A stretch of DNA of 42,240 bases from Deltaproteobacteria bacterium (GTDB taxonomy: Bacteria > Desulfobacterota > BSN033 > UBA1163). Both the position numbers and the translations under genes were made by a program. Location: contig JAGVBT010000099.1 of NCBI GenBank assembly GCA_020059605.1, positions 1 through 42,240 on the forward strand, read 5' to 3'. Shown in pieces: positions 30,163-37,407 of this stretch. Within the stretch, counting starts at the first letter, position 1; every line of letters starts with the position of its first letter. Below the pieces are notes generated by a model. That model did not search any database, had not been told where the DNA came from, and was given only the letters and a program-made list of their open reading frames with translations.

Positions 30163-30964
30163 CTCCGCTGCCTCCCTCCTCTTTAAGGGAACCTCCCACG
30201 CCAGGGTCCGGCGACGTCAGAAGTTTCTGGCTGTGCTCGCTCGCTTCGCTCACTCCGCCTCCCTTCGGTCGCCCGGCTGAAGTTAACCCCGTACTTTGAT
30301 ACGGGGCCGGAATGACATTTTTAGAGGTGTCTTTTAGATAGAGGGCGCCCGTGGGACAGACCTTCACACAATCCAGACAGGATTCGCATGCGATGGAAGA
30401 GAGGGGGAGATGATCAAACGTGGTGACCGTCATCTCAAACCCCCGGTGAGCGAAGTCAAGAAAGGATTTCCCGAGTCCCTGGCACAATAAGACGCATTTC
30501 CCGCACTTCACACACTTCCTCGGATCGTAGGCAAAGAGGGGATGAGAGTTGTCAACGGGAAGATCGCGGGCAAGGCTCCTCAGGGTTTTGGGCTGAAGGG
30601 GCATGTTCATTGCCGAGGCGGTCCTGATCAACCCGCAATTTTTTCTCTTCGCGCAATTTTTGCAATCGATATGATGGTCGCTCATGATGAGTTCAAAGGC
30701 CATCCGCCTCATCCTCGCTATCTTTTCCGTGTGGGCGTAGATTTTCATCTTTTCCCGGACGGGTTCCGAGCAGGCAGTGGTCATCTCCCTCCGGCCTCCG
30801 ACTTCCACCTCCACAAGGCAAAGGCGGCAGCCCCCAAAAGGCAGTTCAGCGCCCTCCGTGGCGCAGAGATGGGGGATGTAAATTCCCGAGCGGAGAGCGG
30901 CCCAGAGGATTTTTTCCCCGGAATCTGCGGCAATCTCCCGGCCATCGATGATCAAGGACGGCAT
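30155..30964 (-). CDS. NuoG/HoxU-like iron-sulfur subunit of a diaphorase
   Basis: A 269-residue Fe-S protein like HoxU or the front part of NuoG/HydA. [2Fe-2S] ligands are Cys34, 46, 49, 65. The His-ligated [4Fe-4S] site is His97/98 with Cys101, 104, 110. Two ferredoxin clusters are at Cys151, 154, 157, 161 and Cys193, 196, 199, 203. There is no H-cluster or molybdopterin domain, so it is an electron-transfer subunit, not a hydrogenase or formate dehydrogenase. The last roughly 50 residues (after YLKDTSK) are low-complexity and arise from a repeat inserted at the 3' end. It works with the NuoF- and NuoE-like proteins encoded upstream. Confidence 0.88.
   Translation of the reverse strand: MPSLIIDGREIAADSGEKILWAALRSGIYIPHLCATEGAELPFGGCRLCLVEVEVGGRREMTTACSEPVREKMKIYAHTEKIARMRRMAFELIMSDHHIDCKNCAKRKNCGLIRTASAMNMPLQPKTLRSLARDLPVDNSHPLFAYDPRKCVKCGKCVLLCQGLGKSFLDFAHRGFEMTVTTFDHLPLSSIACESCLDCVKVCPTGALYLKDTSKNVIPAPYQSTGLTSAGRPKGGGVSEASEHSQKLLTSPDPGVGGSLKEEGGSGDG
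30190..30317. repeat. Dispersed repeat embedded in the 3' end of the HoxU-like gene
   Basis: Holds the perfect hairpin CCCCGTA/TACGGGG (about 30286-30305) flanked by GGAATGACA, followed by a run of CTCGCTCGCTTCGCTCACTCCG-like sequence. This composition is typical of intergenic palindromes, yet it is read in frame as the last roughly 50 codons of the upstream gene. The original stop was probably near 30318. Confidence 0.6.
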
Positions 30965-30984
30965 GGTGTTTCCTTAGTCACATG

Positions 30985-31072
30985 GTCTTATAGTCGGGTA
31001 GCGCCCTCATTTATTGAGGGCGAATGATCCTTTTCGTCGGCAATAAATGCCGACGCTACATTTCTATAAGAC
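30985..31072. repeat. Three-way-junction palindrome
   Basis: An outer stem GTCTTATAG/CTATAAGAC (30985-30993 with 31064-31072) and GTAG/CTAC (30998-31001 with 31056-31059) enclose two perfect hairpins: CGCCCTCA/TGAGGGCG (31002-31022) and CGTCGGCA/TGCCGACG (31035-31055). The folded form is a T-shape. It fills the 111-bp gap between the NuoF-like and HoxU-like genes. The GTCGGCA-ATAAA-TGCCGACGCTAC arm is a common type of bacterial dispersed repeat. Confidence 0.75.
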
Positions 31073-31075
31073 TCC

Positions 31076-32959
31076 TTATGCCTTCGCCACAACGATCTTT
31101 GGTGAAACCTTAATAACCGCACTGTACTCCCTGGGGCAGACCTCCAGGCAGATTCCGCATTTCAGGCATTTTGTCTGATCGATGATCTTAATGTTCTTTT
31201 GATCCGGATGGATGGCCTCCGCCGGGCATTTGAGGACGCAGTGCTCACAACTCCTCTGGCATTTATCATAGACGATCAGGTAAGAGATGAGATCATGGCA
31301 GAACAGAGCCGGACATCGCTTTTCAACCACGTGGGCGATGTACTCGTCCTCGAAATATCTCAGAGTGGTGAGGATCGGGTTGGGAGCCGTCTGGCCCAGG
31401 CCGCACAGGGATCCTTCCACAATGGCCTCGGACAGGTCTTTGAGCAACCGGAGATGATCGAGCGTCCCTTCTCCCCGGGTGATCTCCTCGAGCAGGAGGA
31501 GGAGATGTTTGGTTCCGATCCGGCAGAAGGTGCACTTCCCGCAGCTCTCGTTCTGGGTAAAGGCGAGAAAGTATTTGGCGATATCGACCATACACGTCTC
31601 TTCGTCTACGGCGATCAATCCGCCGGAGCCCATCATCGATCCCAGGAATTTCAGGGAATCGAAATCAACCGGCGTATCGATGTATTGGGCGGGGATGCAC
31701 CCGCCCGAGGGGCCTCCCACCTGGATGGCTTTGAGGTTTTTCCCATCTTTCATCCCCCCCCCGATCTGATCGATGACTTCCTTCAGGGTTGTCCCCATTC
31801 TCACCTCGGCGAGCCCCGATTCCCTGATCTTGCCTGCGAGGGCGAAGACGGTGGTCCCCTTCGAACGATGGGTCCCGATTTTTGAAAACCACCCTGATCC
31901 CTTCGACAGGATGGGGGGAATACAGGAAAATGTCTTCACATTATTTAAAAGGGTGGGTTTCCGAAAGAGGCCCTTCCGGGCGGAATGAGGCGGCCTGACC
32001 CTCGGCATCGGTCTTCTGCCTTCGATCGAATACATCAGAGCGGTCGACTCCCCGCAAACAAAGGCTCCCGCTCCGGGAAAGACCTTGATATCGAAGTCAA
32101 CCCCCTTTCCAAGAATGTCTTTCCCCAGAAGGTTGTATTCTCTTGCCTGCGCCAAGCTAAGATTGACCCTTTCGATGGCCAGGGGGTATTCCGAACGGAT
32201 GTAGATATGGCCCTGGTGGCCATCGAGGGCATATCCGGCAATGGCCATCCCTTCGATCACCTGATGGGGGGAACTCTCAAGGATGACCCTGTCCATGAAA
32301 GCTCCGGGATCGCCTTCATCCCCGTTACAGATCACATATTTCGGGCGCTCCTCGGCCCTGAAGCATTCTTCCCATTTTATTCCTGCGGGAAAACCGGCGC
32401 CTCCCAACCCCCTGAGCCCGGATCGCTTCACCTCTTCGAGGATCTCTTCCTTGGCCATGGTCAGGGCCTTGTCAAGCGCTTCATAGCCGCCGAGGGCGAT
32501 ATAATCCCTGATCTCTTCAGGGTTGATGTGACCTGCATACCGGAGGATGATTCGCTCTTCCTTCTCGAATTTTTCGAGCTCGGGGATATAGGGGATGTCC
32601 CCCTCCTTCATCTCCAGGGTGCCGATGGCCAGATCGAAGCAGGGATCATCCTCGATCAGATAGTTGTAAACAATTCTGGAAGCGTCTTGCGGTGTCAGAT
32701 TTTTATAGCAGATCGTGGGATTGCCTTCCTTCAGGATATAGACGAGAGGCTCGGCAAAACAAATTCCCAGGCATCCGACTTTGATGATTTCTCCCGGGAG
32801 ATTATATTTTTTCAAATCGTTCTTAAATGCCTCGGCCACTTCAAGGGCGCCAACCGAGATTCCACAGGTGGCGCTCCCGATAAAGATCTTGGGGACTCCA
32901 TCGTTCATCTTTTCATGATAGAACCGGGTTGCCTGTTCTCTGATCTTTGAATAGGTCAT
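31076..32959 (-). CDS. NuoF/HydB-like NAD(P)H-binding diaphorase subunit
   Basis: A protein of about 627 residues from the ATG at 32959; a GTG at 32995 lies inside a repeat and has no ribosome site. Order: thioredoxin-like [2Fe-2S] domain (TCGISVG ... VGCLGICFAEP); NADH-binding Gly-rich loop (RSGLRGLGGAGFPAGIKWEE) and FMN site (YVICNGDEGDPGAFMDR); SLBB-like region; a [4Fe-4S] cluster (SCGKCTFCRIGT with a later Cys); and a C-terminal two-cluster ferredoxin (CQRSCEHCVLKCP, CLKCGICLEVCP). This build is the HydB/HndC/NfuF type used in bifurcating hydrogenases and formate dehydrogenases. No hydrogenase subunit is nearby, so it may link NAD(P)H to ferredoxin, CODH or MetF. Confidence 0.92.
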   Translation of the reverse strand: MTYSKIREQATRFYHEKMNDGVPKIFIGSATCGISVGALEVAEAFKNDLKKYNLPGEIIKVGCLGICFAEPLVYILKEGNPTICYKNLTPQDASRIVYNYLIEDDPCFDLAIGTLEMKEGDIPYIPELEKFEKEERIILRYAGHINPEEIRDYIALGGYEALDKALTMAKEEILEEVKRSGLRGLGGAGFPAGIKWEECFRAEERPKYVICNGDEGDPGAFMDRVILESSPHQVIEGMAIAGYALDGHQGHIYIRSEYPLAIERVNLSLAQAREYNLLGKDILGKGVDFDIKVFPGAGAFVCGESTALMYSIEGRRPMPRVRPPHSARKGLFRKPTLLNNVKTFSCIPPILSKGSGWFSKIGTHRSKGTTVFALAGKIRESGLAEVRMGTTLKEVIDQIGGGMKDGKNLKAIQVGGPSGGCIPAQYIDTPVDFDSLKFLGSMMGSGGLIAVDEETCMVDIAKYFLAFTQNESCGKCTFCRIGTKHLLLLLEEITRGEGTLDHLRLLKDLSEAIVEGSLCGLGQTAPNPILTTLRYFEDEYIAHVVEKRCPALFCHDLISYLIVYDKCQRSCEHCVLKCPAEAIHPDQKNIKIIDQTKCLKCGICLEVCPREYSAVIKVSPKIVVAKA

Positions 32960-32983
32960 ATTGCTTAGAAAATAGCGTTTAGC

Positions 32984-33098
32984 GGTTAAGGTCACGAAGC
33001 CCGTATCGTTAATAAAAGGTTACGTTTTTCGTCTTTAAATTCTTATTTCATAACCGTTACCGAATGACGAAACGGGCATCGTTACCGTAACCTTAACC
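32984..33098. repeat. GGTTAAGG...AAGCCCGTATCGT repeat, copy 2
   Basis: Ends GGTTAAGGT (32984-32992) and ACCTTAACC (33090-33098) are perfect inverted copies. Inside, ACGAAGCCCGTATCGTT and its inverted relative ACGAAACGGGCATCGTT pair as well. It resembles 24966-25075. It lies between the NuoE-like stop and the NuoF-like start. Confidence 0.65.
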
Positions 33099-33103
33099 GA
33101 GTT

Positions 33104-33577
33104 CTAACTACTTTTGTCCTTGTCACGGAGGTTGATGATCACTTCCTCCACTTTCCCAGGACTCATCTTCGGATAGATTTGGCTATGGATCTTGACCACA
33201 GGGGCCACATTACAACAACCGAAACAGGCCGTGGCATCGAGGCTGAAACTCCGGTCCTCCGTGGTGTCGCCTCTTCCGATCTGGAGTTCCCTTGAAAAGG
33301 CATCGAGGATCAAATTTCCACCCAGGAGGTAGCAGGCCGTTCCCAGGCAAACATGGACGGGATTGCGGCCAGGGGGCTTTCTTCTGAACTGATGATAGAA
33401 GGTGACGATACTAAAAATTTCAGAAGGAGGAAGAAGGAAAAAGTGGGCTACCTTTTCCATGGCTTCTCTTGAGACATAGCCCACCTGTTCCTGAATCTCT
33501 TGCAGCACAGGGAGTAAATTTTCTCTCTCCGGACGGAACCTCCCGAGGGTCTCCTCTATTTGCTTTGACTCTTCCAT
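33104..33577 (-). CDS. NuoE/HoxE-like [2Fe-2S] subunit
   Basis: A 157-residue thioredoxin-like ferredoxin subunit. Helical N-terminus (LLPVLQEIQEQVGYVSREAMEKVAHFFLLPPSEIFSIVTFY), then [2Fe-2S] ligands in HVCLGTACYLLGG and TACFGCCNVAP. The start overlaps the end of the upstream acsC copy by 22 bases, so the diaphorase genes are physically coupled to the archaeal-type CODH/ACS operon. Together with the NuoF-like and HoxU-like proteins it makes a three-subunit NAD(P)H-oxidoreductase module. Confidence 0.93.
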   Translation of the reverse strand: MEESKQIEETLGRFRPERENLLPVLQEIQEQVGYVSREAMEKVAHFFLLPPSEIFSIVTFYHQFRRKPPGRNPVHVCLGTACYLLGGNLILDAFSRELQIGRGDTTEDRSFSLDATACFGCCNVAPVVKIHSQIYPKMSPGKVEEVIINLRDKDKSS

Positions 33578-34926
33578 TTCTCAATCATCTGGGGAAGAAA
33601 GGCTGGCAGATCGCTTGCCTCACGAGGTCCAACGATGACCTCCCAGCCCTGTAATTCTTCTTCAAGCTCTCCCTTAATTCTTGCGGCAAACCCAGGGATG
33701 ATGATCCGCTTGCTCTTGACCTTGTCTCCTATCCCTGTTTTTTTGAGAAATGGTCCGGCCGTGTCCCCGCTGAACTTTCCCGTTGACCAGGCCGCAAGGA
33801 CACACAGACCTTCCGTATCTTTTACACAGAGATAGGCCGGGATTTTACTGTTTTCGATCTCGCTGGCTACGGCAAAATAGGTCAGTGCGAAATTGGTCGT
33901 CAGGAGGACCGGAGATTCCGGGGAGACCGTTCCGATTTCATAAATCTTCTGCTCCACGGCAAGGGGCACCCTCGGATCCGTAAAGATGTTCTGTCTTAAG
34001 ACAAGGAGAGGGTAGAGCATCTCTTTTTCGAAATCGGACAGGACAACGATTCCGGCATATTTGATCACTCCTGCTGATGCCAGCAGAGTTTCCTCCATCT
34101 TATTTTCCGCGAGCATACAGGGGAGAGAAAGGATAGGGTAACCCAGCGGACGGAAGGTCTTCTTGAGGGCCGCCCTCCGGATGAGAGTGTAGTCCCTGAT
34201 CATCTCCTTCAACGATGCGGGGGAAGGATCGAGAACAATATCCAGAATCCCTTCTTCCTTGAGTCGTTTGGTAATGGGAACAATCTCTTCAACCCCGCTG
34301 GTCTTGACTCCGATGGGTGCGGGTTTTGCCTTTAATTTTGGCAGGGCCGCATCCAGATTCTCTTTGGTGATGGGGTAAAGAAGGGGGTTCTTGTCTGCGA
34401 TCAGGTCCCTGGCTTTGAAGAGAGTGTCCAGGTCTTCACAGATTAAAACGATGGGAGACCCTTCCGCTGCCACTCTCTTCACCAAGTCGAGATATTTCTG
34501 AGCATTTCCGGCATACTTCAGTGCAAAGAGATTGGCCCGAAGCGTCTGACCCACCCGGTCAAACTGGAGCGTCTTCAGCTTGTCGATTTTACCGGAGATG
34601 GTCGCTTCCTCTTCCTTTTCGGTGATGAGAAGGGCGATCCCCGAAGGCCTGTAAAAAGTCTTCTCATGCCGGTAGATCACCTCTTCCTCGCCAATGCTCA
34701 GAGCGTTTTCCCCAGCGCCGATGGTCACCAGCCTGATCGGAGGGGCCAATCCCTCCTCAAGCTCGGTTTTTACCTCTGCGGATAAGTACGAACATTTCTG
34801 AACAGATACTGCGCCAGATGCCAGTTTCATTGCAAAGGCGAAACAGGTCGGGAAACCGCACTCCTTACAATTTTTTTTGCCACCTTCCGGTAATTTTTTC
34901 TGTATATCCGATGCTTTGAGTGCCAT
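33556..34926 (-). CDS. cdhE: Corrinoid iron-sulfur protein large (gamma) subunit, copy 2
   Basis: A 456-residue AcsC/CdhE homologue. [4Fe-4S] ligands are Cys20, 23, 28 and 45 (KKNCKECGFPTC ... KCSYLS). The barrel and the C-terminal corrinoid domain (FALTYFAVASEIENSKIPAYLCVKDTEGLCVLAAWSTGKFSGD) are complete. The ATG at 34926 is chosen over 34962 because aaaggaggg precedes it, leaving 14 bases after the CdhC stop. Length and pattern resemble copy 1, but the sequences differ over most positions, consistent with separate histories. It carries the methyl group for the CdhC acetyl-CoA synthase. Confidence 0.94.
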   Translation of the reverse strand: MALKASDIQKKLPEGGKKNCKECGFPTCFAFAMKLASGAVSVQKCSYLSAEVKTELEEGLAPPIRLVTIGAGENALSIGEEEVIYRHEKTFYRPSGIALLITEKEEEATISGKIDKLKTLQFDRVGQTLRANLFALKYAGNAQKYLDLVKRVAAEGSPIVLICEDLDTLFKARDLIADKNPLLYPITKENLDAALPKLKAKPAPIGVKTSGVEEIVPITKRLKEEGILDIVLDPSPASLKEMIRDYTLIRRAALKKTFRPLGYPILSLPCMLAENKMEETLLASAGVIKYAGIVVLSDFEKEMLYPLLVLRQNIFTDPRVPLAVEQKIYEIGTVSPESPVLLTTNFALTYFAVASEIENSKIPAYLCVKDTEGLCVLAAWSTGKFSGDTAGPFLKKTGIGDKVKSKRIIIPGFAARIKGELEEELQGWEVIVGPREASDLPAFLPQMIEKWKSQSK

Positions 34927-34940
34927 TGGAACCCTCCTTT

Positions 34941-36149
34941 TTATGCTTGGCCAGTGACCCAAGGATGACCGACCCGATTCAAGAACTCGGTCAACTCGTC
35001 GACATTTTTCACATCCTCTTCTGTGGCAATCTTATCAAGCATGCCCGCCTCTTCCAGCACATCCTTCACCTGCTCCTTGACTGATTTGGGCAACCAGACG
35101 ATCCTCTTGAGTCCTCCGTCGGTCTTGAGAAATTTTTTCGATCTCATGTAAGAGATCGCCATACCCAGCATTCCCTCATTCTGCCTTCCGCCCGAGGCTT
35201 CCCCCGCGATTCCTGAAAACTTCTGGCCGTTGACCGCCTCACCGAGGAAATCCCGATGGACAATACCAAAGGCATCGACCTCCGGAATGTAGAAGCAAAT
35301 GGCCTGGAAGCATCCGCAGGAAGTGTGAGGGGTTTCCAGCGCGCTATGGAGGCAGAAGACACTGTTTGCCCCGAGGGACTTCTCTGCCACGATGGCATTG
35401 ACCCCAGAATAGATAAACTTCTCTGCATCCAGGAGATCCCCTTTCTGAACGGCGAATTGTGGACCTTCCGGATCCATCTTATAAGCGGCCCTTCCATCGA
35501 ACCAGTTGATGGCCCCGCAAAGAGAGACTCTCTCCGGAGTCACGACGCAGACATGGGTGGGGGCAAAGGATTGACAGAGTGAACATCCATAGAATTCGTC
35601 CACTTCTTCCTCGGTGATCCCTTTCAGTCGGTCATCCCTCTCCTTGTATACCTTCCGCGCCTCAAGGACTTCTTTCTCAACTTTTTCAGGATCGGTGATG
35701 AAGGTGATTTGAATCTTTTCGATGATGGAGAGTTCGTTTTTATAAAGCATGACGAGAACCTTTCCGATCTCCTCAAGGGAGTTGAGGCCCTTTTTAAAAC
35801 TGTCTTTGTGGAGTCTCATCCAGATCTCATCCCTCTGGGCCATGTGCCAGAACCCTTCAATATAGTTGATGTACATGTGAACGCGGCGTTCAAAGACGGG
35901 CTCCATATCTTTTTCCAACTGCTCGCCCGCGACTGCGATCTTGATAAAGATGGGAACGGAAGCCCCCTCTTCAAAATCCTTGATATCCTTTCCGATGATC
36001 TCGACCTTTTCGTCTTCCACTTCGTCGGCGGGTGTGACGGTCACCCATTCGGCTTTGAACTTATGCTTCGGTCCTCCAAATTCGATTTGAAAATCTTCCT
36101 TTCTTACGGTTTCGCCCTCATACTGAGGTCCCACATCGACTGAAAACAT
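34941..36149 (-). CDS. cdhC: Acetyl-CoA synthase, short archaeal-type (CdhC)
   Basis: A 402-residue acetyl-CoA synthase starting at an ATG with an aaaggagga site. Its first residue aligns with about residue 325 of the full-length AcsB at 11282, so the whole N-terminal CODH-binding domain is absent, as in archaeal CdhC. The A-cluster ligands are complete: Cys189, Cys192, Cys201, Cys211 (GCSLCQSFAPTHVC ... SLCGAINW) and Cys278-Gly-Cys280. The C-terminal extension of methanogen CdhC is missing. It must meet its CODH partner (CdhA/CdhB) differently from the bacterial enzyme. Confidence 0.95.
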   Translation of the reverse strand: MFSVDVGPQYEGETVRKEDFQIEFGGPKHKFKAEWVTVTPADEVEDEKVEIIGKDIKDFEEGASVPIFIKIAVAGEQLEKDMEPVFERRVHMYINYIEGFWHMAQRDEIWMRLHKDSFKKGLNSLEEIGKVLVMLYKNELSIIEKIQITFITDPEKVEKEVLEARKVYKERDDRLKGITEEEVDEFYGCSLCQSFAPTHVCVVTPERVSLCGAINWFDGRAAYKMDPEGPQFAVQKGDLLDAEKFIYSGVNAIVAEKSLGANSVFCLHSALETPHTSCGCFQAICFYIPEVDAFGIVHRDFLGEAVNGQKFSGIAGEASGGRQNEGMLGMAISYMRSKKFLKTDGGLKRIVWLPKSVKEQVKDVLEEAGMLDKIATEEDVKNVDELTEFLNRVGHPWVTGQA

Positions 36150-36164
36150 TTTGCTCCTCCTTTC

Positions 36165-36698
36165 TTAATTCAAGCTATTGATTAAAATTTCTAAGTATTC
36201 TTTCCATTTATCGGCCTTCAGATTGGCAAGGGAGAAACTGGCATGGGGATAAACATAGGGGCAGAGCGTGACCGTTTTTAGATGGGGGGCATAGTGTTTC
36301 AAGGTGGAGAGGCCCTGGTTTCCAAAGTCCGTCCTCATCCCCAAAAACATCACCACGTCATGGTTGCCCTGCTTCTTGACTCCCTTCCAGTTAGGATCCT
36401 TCAGATGGTTGATGATCTCAACGGCATCATAAGCCGAATCCGGAACCACGCCGAGCTCGAGCAATTTCTTTTTTGTGTGAGCTGTTGCGCATATGGCGGC
36501 CCCCAGGGCTTTCGCAATTTCCACCCCATATTGGACGGCCAGCTTTTCACCCATTGCGATATCGAGACATCTTGGTCCAAAGACAACCAGGGGTCTCTCT
36601 GCTTTCTTAATAATTTTTCCTAAAGCTTGAGGGTCTTCGATTACTCTGCATCCTTTTAATCCCGTTAAGACATTGACATGATGTAATGGTATGCTCAT
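36165..36698 (-). CDS. cdhB: CODH/ACS epsilon subunit, archaeal-type (CdhB)
   Basis: A 177-residue Rossmann-like (DHS-type) protein matching CdhB, which forms a heterotetramer with CdhA in methanogens and is thought to hold a flavin near the electron exit. Family patterns include PLVVFGPRCLD, AICATAHTKKKLLELGV, HDVVMFLGMRTDFGNQGLSTLKHYAPHLKTVTLCPYVYPHASFSLANL. It has no role in bacterial AcsA/AcsB complexes. It lies between the DUF166-like gene and cdhC with short gaps, so it belongs to the operon. Confidence 0.92.
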   Translation of the reverse strand: MSIPLHHVNVLTGLKGCRVIEDPQALGKIIKKAERPLVVFGPRCLDIAMGEKLAVQYGVEIAKALGAAICATAHTKKKLLELGVVPDSAYDAVEIINHLKDPNWKGVKKQGNHDVVMFLGMRTDFGNQGLSTLKHYAPHLKTVTLCPYVYPHASFSLANLKADKWKEYLEILINSLN

Positions 36699-36714
36699 TT
36701 TTTCTCCTCCATTT

Positions 36715-37407
36715 CTATGGCTTTTTTCTTTTGAGCGCCTCTTCCACGGCCAGCTTAACCTGCAAGCCCGCGTGGTGCATCAGCGTATCTCCCAATTCTT
36801 GATCCATGACCATCGTGGCCATGCAGGGATGGTTGTGGTGAAGGATGCCTGAACTTTCCACGGCATCCTTGATGTGGGTTCCGATCAGATTTTCGGCCAC
36901 GTATCGGGTATTCCCGCAGGGAGCGCCCCGGATGACCCTGACTTCCCTGACTTTATCTTTTTCGATCTCGACCTCCACTTCCGGCCTCCCGAAATATTTG
37001 ACGAATTCGAGGATCAACTCGTTTTTCGTCATTTTCTCAGTCAGGGTGCAGAAGGTCATCGGATGAACGAGTTCGATCCCGTCTTTTTCCAACTTTTTTT
37101 TAATCTGTCGTGCAAGCCCCGTGGTGATAAAAGCCTTGCTGTCGATAGGGGTAATCACTGCACGGGCTCCGATCTCCTTGATGAAGAGGGGGATCATTTC
37201 GGCCACGACCGGATGCTCCTGGACCGAGACCAACAGGTCGCAGGAGGGAAGACCTTCAGGGAGGTAATCCGACAGTTCATCGACAAAGGTGGGCAGCTTT
37301 TTCGTAAAGTGGTAAGCCAAAACCTGCCATCCGGCCGGAGAATGCCCTCCGATATATTCCCAGAATCGCTTTCCGTAATCCCCTTGATACAGGATGAGCA
37401 CTTTCAT
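36715..37407 (-). CDS. DUF166-like protein coupled to CdhA
   Basis: A 230-residue soluble protein of the DUF166 type (in methanogens sometimes annotated as thymidylate synthase-like). Its ATG overlaps the cdhA stop as ATGA, so it is translated with CdhA. Conserved-looking sites are DLLVSVQEHPVVAEMIPLF, RGAPCGNTRYVAENLIG and HHNHPCMATMVMD, each with a Cys and the latter with three His, suggestive of metal or Fe-S binding. The function is unknown. Position between cdhA and cdhB suggests a maturation or assembly role for the Ni-Fe enzyme, but that is inference. Confidence 0.8.
   Translation of the reverse strand: MKVLILYQGDYGKRFWEYIGGHSPAGWQVLAYHFTKKLPTFVDELSDYLPEGLPSCDLLVSVQEHPVVAEMIPLFIKEIGARAVITPIDSKAFITTGLARQIKKKLEKDGIELVHPMTFCTLTEKMTKNELILEFVKYFGRPEVEVEIEKDKVREVRVIRGAPCGNTRYVAENLIGTHIKDAVESSGILHHNHPCMATMVMDQELGDTLMHHAGLQVKLAVEEALKRKKP

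Noticed and set aside
31985-32950. 321-codon + strand open frame opposite the NuoF-like gene
   Set aside because: It is antisense to conserved NADH/FMN/Fe-S motifs and has no plausible domain or start signal.
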